Shown one piece after another: positions 55,801 through 64,000 of a DNA stretch of 64,000 nucleotides. This DNA is from Oscheius sp. JU75 (taxonomy: Eukaryota > Nematoda > Chromadorea > Rhabditida > Rhabditidae), in the NCBI GenBank assembly GCA_037178855.1, contig JASJZC010000005.1:9734001-9798000 (forward strand). The letters are read 5' to 3'. A program made the position numbers and the translations under genes. Position 1 is the stretch's first letter, and each line of letters begins with the position of its first letter. The notes beneath the pieces are model-generated. The model saw nothing but the letters and a program-made list of their open reading frames with translations. It did not search any database and had not been told where the DNA came from.

Positions 55801-56821
55801 AAAACTACCAAACCTGTTATGTTTATTGGTTCAGCTTGTCCGAAAGTTTGATTCAGCCACATGGATTTGCCTATTCAAAGCAGAAAGGATGAGTAAATAG
55901 ACATATAAACTGGGAGAGAGGACGCTCACTTTTTGGGCAGCTGTGCAAAGTTGTAGACCCCCATTGACATAAAAGTGCTGTTGAGCAACTCATATAAAGA
56001 AGATGCTCAGAGAAGGGTCTGAGCATCTGCTATACAGGATGTGGTACAGAATAGGGTATTGACTAGCAGCAGGAGTTCCAGTGGCTCTCGTGCTTAGAAC
56101 AGACCTTAACGACATCTCTGTCTTTCTATCTCTTTCGATAAGGGTTTGAACCTCATTGATGAGAGTGCCGTTCCGTGCTGCTGTTACCTTTCTACTCACA
56201 ACCTCGCCTTGCTTCAGAGTCGACTCAATGATTGAGAGAACTTGAGGCACATCTTCAAGATTGAGTGGACCACACCTTCTGAGAAAAAAAGCGATCGAGC
56301 AAGGAATCACTAGGACGAGTTTGCATCGACAAAAATCTCCCACACCTTTTGAAACCTAAGAAATGCAAGGCAGTTTGTCTAGTCTAACTTCAGGCTTTTA
56401 GACAACCACCTGCTGGATACGCTTACTCGGATTCCTGACTCTCTTGTTAGAAAATCCAGTAGGTCATCTGACAAATTGACAAGAGGAAAATTATAGGGTG
56501 ACAGGGAAGATGACAAGTGGAAATACATACACCGTGATGCAGTAGCAGACTTCCTCCCCTGCTGGTGAGATCGAACCAGAATAAACTTCTTATTAATATT
56601 TATTCCTTTCGGGAAGACTCTTTATGGAATATCTATTATCTTTTGATATATACAATTAGCCCGAGAATGGAGATCATTATTTTTTGTATTTGTATAGGTT
56701 TTGTAAAGGGCGAATCGAACACTAGAGGGGGGTAGGAATATGAGGAGAGTGAACATGTAACATTTAAGACCCGTAGGAGAACAAGAGTTCTCAAGAGGAA
56801 AACAAGAGACAAAATGGCAAA
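52840..56821. other. 4-kb spacer with GA-rich tracts, no confident gene
   Basis: Contains (GA)n at about 53465-53486, GAGACAG tracts at about 54035-54125 and 55434-55565, and short unsupported frames. A minus frame at 55990-56283 (RRCGPLNLEDVPQVLSIIES... then LINEVQTLIERDRKTEMSL) has protein-like composition and an acceptor-like CTCAG before it, but no start, partner exon or homology is visible. Confidence 0.5.
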
Positions 56822-59800
56822 TTAGGCAGTTAGATGGGCACTCTGTAAGTCAGAAATGATTCCAGAGTCGTCATTATATTCGGCGTGGCGGGGATCTTTG
56901 GGCTCCAGAATCGTCGCGGGACCTTGTATCCGGGGCTTGTCTCTGACCTCCTCGGGCATCGCTGTCTCTTCGTCTCTCTCCTCCTCTTCGGAGTCTTCAG
57001 TGGTCTGAATAGTCTCACTGTAGAAACCGGACTCCATTGGCTCGTCGGGGATGGACTCTGGACGGACGGCAGCAACTTCTGGCTCTTCCTGGAAGAGAAA
57101 AATGAGTCTCTGTCTTTCGGTCTTTCTATCTCTATGTTTCTCTATCTCACTGTCTCTATGTTTCTCGGTATCTTAACCAACCTCAACTTCTGTCGCAATG
57201 AGCGGAGTTCTCTCAGGAAGTACAGGTGTTCTTGCAGCTATCGCAGCTCCTGCCCGAGGTGATGATGGAGTAACGGAGGCAGGAATCTTCTCCATGACAG
57301 GAACAATCGGAACTCTATGGTGTAGTCGTACGAACCAATGCGTGTCGTTTTCAATGTACTCTGTCATCCTGTGGACAGCCGTGTTGAGCTTGGAGATCTC
57401 TGGAGTGAAGCCAGTTAGCCGAGGATCATTCTTCAATGTGCTATCGGCTAGGGAAGCCACCAGGAGGCCAAGATTGTCGGGAACAGAGTACTGGAGAAGA
57501 GGGGTCAGAGAGTAGATGGTACAGCTGGACGGCGTGTAAGAGAAGCGCATGGAGACGACTCTGGCGTGTCTGAAAACAAAGTTTGCTAGAGAGACAGAGA
57601 CCGAACTCACTGTAAGGCCAAGTCTACCTGCATCGTGAACAATCCATCAATTGGAGAAGGTGATATTCTCTCAACCAGATCCTCTCTCGTATGTTTGGCC
57701 TTGGTCCTGACAAAGGCTCCCAACGAGTTGATGATGATGATTTTGTCAGCCCGAACTATGGCCGAGTTGACATACTCGACAAGATTCTGCTCGATCTCGT
57801 TCATGTCCCAGGCATCTAAATGGACATCGAAGCCGAAGGTGTTTCGGAGAAGTTCAGCAAAGGCGATCACAGCAGCTTCGTGTAGGGGTCCGTCGTGAGC
57901 GTAGATGATCAACAGGGATACCTTGCCTGGAAAATTATCCATTGTTCCAGTTTCAGTCTCTCTGTCTCGCTATCTCTCTGTTTCTCTGTCTTTCTGTCTC
58001 CCTGTCTCTCATTGAACTCTCATGTACTCACATTGTGCGATCAGAGGGATGTTATTCTCGGCCACAGCCGTTCCATTCATCGAATTGCCGACAAATCGGA
58101 TTCGAGTAGCTTTCTCTACAGGCTTGCACCTCTTGCAGAAATAGAGTACGAACATTGCCGTGCCACACATGAGTCCCAGAATGATCAAGATGATTAGGAG
58201 AGCGTAGAGGAACCTAAAGAGTGACCGTCTTTCGAAGTTTTCAAAAACCTACGTCTGAACCTGACTCTCCTTTTTGTGCTCCCCGACGACAGTCGGCAAG
58301 GTACTGTTGACCACCACTTGCGGCTTCTGGATCCTGTGGAGACGGACCTTCTTCCAGTCAGCAGCAATGCAACTGCAGGCACCGTGCTGCTCACTGGTGG
58401 GACAGAGACAGCGACCATCGGCAGCAGTATCCACAGGAATGACTGAGGGGATGTAGTCAACGTCGAGCTGAAAATGAACATACGTAAGGGACAAAGCAAG
58501 AGAACAACAAGGGAATTCAATAGTCAGGAACTGGTCTAGCGGAACAAGACTTTGACTTACATCCAATCCTGTAAAGTTGTACTCTCCGAACGAGACCCAT
58601 TTGTTATCGTGGAACTCTTTCTTCATCTCCGTCGTCTTAATGATAGTGTAGAAGAGGACTTCGATTCCAGTTTCGTCTAGTAGGCGGACCTCGTACTCTT
58701 CAAAGCAGAACACCGGTGGAGCACCAACAAATTCCAGCTGGATAGTACGGGTAATGGACTGGAGAAAAATCTTCCTGAAGCCGGCTGTCCACTTGGAGGC
58801 TTCGGAATGGGCTAAAGTTTGAAAGTTCAAAGTTTTGGCAGGCACTGTCACTGCCACTGTTTCCCTGTTCCCTGATCTTCCGTGACTACAGCTACTATTC
58901 AGTTTGTCACGAGCCCCATTTCAGATAACCCTTTCCAAAAAAAAAAAAAACGACTTAAGGTCCAAACGATCAGACTCACAATGTGTCTTGCAATATTCCG
59001 TAATGTTATCCGGGTCCTCATTGATCTCCATATCCACCGGCATAGTTTTCGTCTTGCTAGCCTTAGGTTTCTTTTCCTGGCTAGCTGGAAGACTGAACAA
59101 AGTAGCTGTGTATGTCTTGGAGAAGTCGAAGATACTGTCGGAGGTGAAATGGAATCGGGGCTGAAAAGAGAAGAAATGGATGGAAAGGAGAGAGGGACAT
59201 ACCGAGGCAGCGTCTTCGTTGAAACTGAATTTGGAGACATTGAAGTTGAAGCAGGTCTTCTTCCCTTCAGGATCCAAGATTTCCAGCTTGAAGGCTTTCA
59301 GGTTTGCTGACTCATCTGAAAGTGGTACTATCTGTCTCTTTCTCTCTGTCGACACTTAGACTGAACTTGAACTATGTCCGCTCTCTCTACTACTGACTCG
59401 CGAATACTAATCCTGCTTGACACTCATACACTTACCATTTCCGGTGACCTGGAGAAAACTGACTCATACCTTGTGAGCTTAGCTGAGAGTGAGAGAGAGA
59501 GTCTCTTATAAAAGAGCGTGAACTCCTCCTCTCATCAATCTCTTCCTGTTCTTTGTTCTGGGTCAAAACACAATCTCTTGACTCATCCATCCGAATTCTA
59601 TCGGAGATTGTTTTCCTATACCGGGAAGACAATTTACTGTAGTACTTACTAGAGTGATTGTGGAACAATTCTTGGTAGTTGACCTATGTACTCATACTCT
59701 TCCCAGTCTTCTGAACTGTCGTGCTTTCTTCAGAGTGTGACTCTCTGTCTAACAACTGTTCAACGTTTAAAATTGTACCTGTCCCCTTCCAGAGAGACAT

Positions 59801-60846
59801 GTGCTTTTTGCTAGCGGGATATATGAACACTGTCACTTTCTACTTGTCAAAACATTTTGTATACCGAGCATATGTACTCTGATGGAACTGTAGGAGAGTA
59901 AATAAGTTCACTAGTGTACTCATACTCATACTCTGGCAATCAATACATTCCGTTGATGTTCCCTTCTAGTTATGACTCTGCATATTTTTGCACGGCGCCC
60001 CATTTGCAGCTCTCCAATCTTTGATCACTCACTTTTTGGCGGCATTTGCCACGACAGATCGACATGCAGCTGATGAGAGTTTTTGTTGCCGCGGGCCGTC
60101 GCCTTTGAGAACGCCTCAATACGCAGATCGTGCGGCTCCGGGGGTTCTTGGCCTCTCTGCACAGCAGGTAGCACCTCATCATCGCAGCCGGCTGAAAAAA
60201 GAATAAAATAGCCTGGAGAGAAAATAGACATTTACATCGTGTATTCAGGCGACCTTTTCAGTGGGAATTGTTTGTAACTTTTTTCAGGTGTGGGAGTTGA
60301 ACCGGGGCCAATTGCTTGGTAAGACTATCACTATGATAAGTTACTAGGACTTTGCAAGTTAACTGGAGCTTCTTACAGACTTTTCGAGTAGACCATACGT
60401 GCTTTGCGATGTTCTAATCTTTTGTAGATCTGGCTAAGGGCTATATATTTGACAAACGTCATTCAGCGATTGGATTAGGTCGTCAAGGGGAGAAATTCAT
60501 TTAAATTTAGGACGGAAGTACAAGCCGAAAAAGAATGGACCTCGTATCCGTAAAACCATGTCACGTGAAGGTTTGAATTTTACTTGCTGCTTTCCGAACG
60601 GACTACGAACTTTGCGAGATTCGATAACCGCTGCTTGTGGCTGACTAAATTAGCTAAAAACTGAACACTCTGCCTAAAACAAAAGTTTTAACACTTACCC
60701 AAGTGAACAGTACAGGCGACTTCCTTGTTATGTGGATCGGCACAGTCCGGATGGAAAGAGGTAGCAGTAGCAGCAGAAGAAGGCGGCTCCGTCCCAGTCG
60801 GGGCCGCAAAGGCCACATGTACCAAAACGAACAGTACTAACAGCAT
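56822..60846 (-). CDS. IL-17 receptor-like protein with SEFIR domain (ILCR-type)
   Basis: Single-pass cytokine-receptor-like protein; in nematodes such receptors act with IL-17 ligands in neurons. Exons 60699-60846, 60033-60191, 59203-59315, 58980-59160, 58561-58811, 58253-58467, 58032-58213, 57611-57926, 57182-57569 and 56822-57088 all keep frame (about 739 residues). Signal peptide MLLVLFVLVHVAFAA; extracellular beta-rich part with HQLHVDLSWQMPP and Cys pairs; membrane segment ALLIILIILGLMCGTAMFVL (about 360-379) and KRCK stop-transfer; SEFIR domain from about 417 with VSLLIIYAHDGPLHEAAV, DVHLDAWDMNEI and ADKIIIINSLGAF; acidic C-terminal tail. Several introns carry CTCTGTC tracts. Identity is strong; which receptor paralogue is not known. 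Confidence 0.88.
60285..60347 (-). other. tRNA-like relic in intron 1 of the IL-17R-like gene
   Basis: Minus strand shows an A-box-like TATCATAGTGA and a B-box-like GGTTCAACTCC. Stems do not close, so it is at most a tRNA pseudogene or tRNA-derived repeat. Confidence 0.35.
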
Positions 60847-63800
60847 CCGAAGGACATTTGACTGAAAATGAGAGACTGAGATGGTATGGAATAGAAGAGC
60901 AAATGAGCCGAGATTGTATGGGAGAGACAGGGGATGAGAAGATGAAGAAAGCGTGATACGTGGAGGCGGAAGTTGGCATATCGGGGGAGGGATCACTTTA
61001 ATTTGTAGTATTCTCTTACTGAGAGCTCCCCTTTTTTGTCGACAGGATCAGATGCTATTTTGATGGAAATGTTTACGTGGGGGCGAGAAAATGAAGGGAA
61101 CTTCCTCATCCTGGGATGGGCAAAAGAAAAGAAACAAGTTTTGAACTCTTTGATCATTGTTGCTAAATTTTGTCGGAGGTAGCTTCCCGAAAAGGGAGAG
61201 GAGACACAACTTCCTGGCTATTTGCATAGCAGAGACCACAGACTATACTCTGAACAATCGGAGTTAAAAAGTACCGTGCCTTTATGTTTAGTTCGCATCT
61301 ATTCGAATGAGAGAAAGGTTTCGTCCTTACGATAACTCTTCAGAGACTATCTGAAAATACAGTTAATCCTTGTTTTTTCATAAACGGCGACTAGCCACGG
61401 CTACAGTGCAAAATGTATGATAGTTGACTGTTTTCGATGTTTTCACAAACAATCCTTTGAGGATTGGCTGGAAAGATAGGGGAGGGAGGTAAACTTCTAA
61501 GTTTGGAAGGAAAACTCTTATCTTACAAGAGATTCAGTGGTACACATTGTGTATTTCTGATCTCCTTCTACCTCAATCCATGAGCCTCAAAGTCTATCAC
61601 TAATTGCTTTTCTCATGATTTCTGTCCGGAGACAAATGAGCATCTTGACATCCGTTCTGCAAGGATATTGTATAGATTTGATGTAAATGGTACGGGCTCT
61701 TAGCCAATGACAAAGGACTACCTTGAAGATTAATCTGCTCGGATTTGCCGTGTTGGGAAAACACTATGTTCACTAGAGCCCTCAGAAAGATATTACGGTT
61801 AATCACAGCGTTCTCGAACATTCTCGTACTTTCGGTCTATTTTCCTCCCCATGGAAGGCCCGCGTTCTTTTCCTCTCTAATTGTTTTCGTTCAGACCTGG
61901 CAATATACTGCCCAGTAAATACAGCTAAAACTGGGAACACGAAAAGTCTTCTAATACAGCAGGAAACAATCTTGCGAGTGTCTGCAAGCAAAAAAAGACA
62001 GGAATTTTTGAATGGAGTTTAGTCCTTCTCTCAACAAGCAAATGAATTAATTTTGAGGAGCGTGGAGAGAGAGAGAGAGAGTGCAGGTCCCAGTACATAG
62101 GAGAGTGAGATCAAGGGTTCGGGGCTCAAAGAGCTTGAGCTTTCAGAATTAGGGAGCAAGGGAAGTGGGGTCTAGTGGATTGGCGGACAAGAATAGAAAG
62201 ACAGGGAGACAGAGATACAGGAGAAGCCAAACATAGTCTTGACCAGCTGATCCATGACTCAATCTCCCTCCAATATCAGAAAAGATCTTCTCTCAAATTG
62301 TCCTCTCACTAATCCTACCTATTTGTGGCAGTGTTTAGTCAGCTTGGTCTCGAGAACGCTATAATCGGCCGCATCAGGCTCATACAATCAACGAGAGCTA
62401 GTACGTGAGATTATCAAAGTGAGAGGGGAGAGAGGTGATTAATCACGAGGTGGAAAAGGAGCTGAATAGACTGAGAGACTGTCCGCATGCCGTGGGGTGC
62501 CAGTTGGTGCCCTCGACTGTCCACAGGGAGTACTGTTTACTCTCTGACGGGTCACAGCTTTGGTAAACACCTCAAGACGGACAGGGGTCTCTGCAGAGAT
62601 AATTGGAAACTGAAAAGCTCTGAGGTAGAGAGAGAGACAGAGAGACAGAGCAAGAGAGAGGTAGAAAGACAGAGAGACAAAGAGACAAAAAAAGGACGTT
62701 CGTCTATTAGCGGGACGCCCCTAAACTCTCTCTTTACCGGTCTCTCCCCCACTTGCGATCTATTCAATTTATTTTATTGCTGTCACACACATGGCGAGCG
62801 CTAGCGATGTAGTGCGTATAGGAGAGTCTCCAGAAAGTTTTCGGACTGGTAAAAAGACCAAAGATCTATTTTCAGAAGGACGACATTGATTGGTCGAGTT
62901 CAAGAGTGAAGGGTGGTGTAAACATAGAAACAACTGAGTCGAGAGGGCAGAAACGACAACTGTCGGGCTCGGAACCCAGGCTGGAGGGATCAAAAGCTAG
63001 GAAAAAACCCTCTATCTTTGGTCCTCTGTATCTTTCCCTGTTCTCTGATCTGTATTAATGAACTGGTAACAGAAATGGAATTGGTAACCCTTGATCAAAC
63101 TTAGTAGTAGAAACTGAACTAACGGGTACTTTGAACTCTCCAATCTTTGAAAGCCAAAGGGACACTTCGTGAAAGAACAAACAGAGAGACAGAGAGAGAG
63201 GAGCATAGATCGCGGATGCCGTGTGGTTAGCTTGAAGCAAAGCTGTAAGGATACTGTAAAAGCTAGGATACACGAAGAACGGGGCAGGGTTCGAAAACAA
63301 TGTGTACAGAATAAATCAGAGAGGCAGAAAGAGAAAGAGAGGGAGAGACAGAGAGAGAGAAAGACAGAAACAGAGAGTCTCCCAAAAGAGAGAAGCAGTA
63401 CAAACAGTTATGCCCGAGAGACCTTTGAAATTTCAGATAAGGCCTCCTTTTTTTTGGGCCACGATCAAAACACAAAACCCGGTAAAATATGTAATACGCC
63501 TAGGAAAAACCGTACCGTCACACCATCCAGAGATAAACACGAAAAGAACAGAGAAAAATCGTTAAGACGAAGCCGGGAGAGGCTATAAATTGTGAACAGG
63601 ACTCGGGTGCAGGGCCCCGAGTGTGTGTGCGATCAATCTGAACTTCCCCGTGGCTGAAAAAAGGGACACTCTCGTCGGTTTGATGCCCGCGCGCTAGAGG
63701 ATGAAAGTTCAAGAGTGGATAGAGAACTCTCTGGGATGAGGTGAGGAGGCCATGACATAGTTTCTTCGAAAGGTAGAGGGAGAGGGTAGGCGGTGAAGGG

Positions 63801-64000
63801 CAAATGAGCAAACTATATATAGAAAGAGGAAAGATGTTTGGAGCAGAATATTCAGCAGGTGGGTATATTTGGAGACTGCGGAAGAGAGTCAAAATTGAAG
63901 TTTGGAAGATTCTGCGAAGAGGCTGGGAAAGGAGAGGGAGGTTTTGTTTCCCAACACTTTCTATCGGTCCAGGTGGCAATTTCAAAACCTGTCATGTTCT
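60847..64000. other. right-end spacer, no confident gene
   Basis: Holds (GA)n near 62070-62091 and GAGAGACA tracts near 62190-62225, 62620-62690, 63175-63200 and 63320-63380. A start-like MASASDVVRIGESPESFRTG at 62792 and an open stretch 62872-63056 (KDDIDWSSSRVKGG...) on the + strand look protein-like but do not join in phase. A 155-codon minus frame at 63518-63985 is leucine/proline/serine-rich and unsupported. Confidence 0.5.

Noticed and set aside
55990-56343. 117-codon minus-strand frame
   Set aside because: Protein-like composition only; no start, partner exon, poly(A) signal or known motif.
62792-63056. Possible + strand gene start MASASDVVRIGESPESFRTG and following exon
   Set aside because: Joining the two parts at the visible donor and acceptor gives an immediate stop; may be real but unsupported here.
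63518-63985. 155-codon minus-strand frame at the right edge
   Set aside because: Low-complexity Pro/Leu/Ser composition, near GA repeats, no splice or start support.

Overview
The window looks like nuclear DNA of a chromadorean nematode; I cannot name the species. The evidence is a cuticle collagen, an MLT-10-type moulting protein, STR-class and other serpentine chemoreceptors, Hedgehog-related (Wart-like) secreted proteins, an astacin with EGF, CUB and ShKT domains, and a myristoylation-type globin. Genes are split by many very short introns (often 34-45 nt, ending TTTCAG or TTTTAG). Several start codons sit just behind an intron-type acceptor with no coding exon before it, which suggests spliced-leader trans-splicing. 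No operon of prokaryotic type, CRISPR array or rRNA is present, and I found no intact tRNA gene.

Layout. 1-630: 5' part of a cytochrome P450 (-). 837-3636: a doubtful small secreted gene, then two head-to-head TIL-domain protease-inhibitor-like genes. 4009-8313: a 14-exon MLT-10-like gene. 9133-9615: a small Cys/Trp/Tyr-rich secreted protein related to the TIL genes. 10328-14462: an UNC-93-like membrane protein whose intron 2 holds a mariner transposon (12243-13433). 14598-15949: a third TIL gene with a long Ser/Thr tail. 16911-18193: an FkbM-type methyltransferase. 18200-19500: a deleted mariner copy, a hairpin and one copy of a dispersed repeat. 19574-24909: a compact RIF1 homologue. 25791-28094: a V-ATPase Ac45 (VHA-19-like) subunit. 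28095-33664: no gene found, but a 365-bp inverted pair of tRNA-derived repeats, palindromes and small repeats. 33665-37012: a globin gene with a cuticle collagen gene nested on the opposite strand of one intron. 37824-39456: a coiled-coil protein with a myristoylation-type start. 39679-44302: two serpentine receptors (-). 46287-52839: an astacin, a minimal TIL protein, two convergent Wart-like paralogues and an unrelated secreted protein nested in an intron of one of them. 56822-60846: an IL-17-receptor-like protein with a SEFIR domain. The rest is repeat-rich spacer.

Themes. Much of the window codes for secreted or cuticle/moulting proteins: TIL inhibitors, MLT-10, collagen, astacin and Wart proteins. 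Four of the Cys-rich genes share a five-cysteine module whose last Cys codon is split by an intron at the same phase; I regard this as the best candidate for an undescribed family trait. Non-coding structure is also rich: a (GAGAGACA)n-like tract in many introns, a short stem-loop repeat present at least seven times, long perfect palindromes, and two opposite-strand nested genes plus one nested lectin relic.
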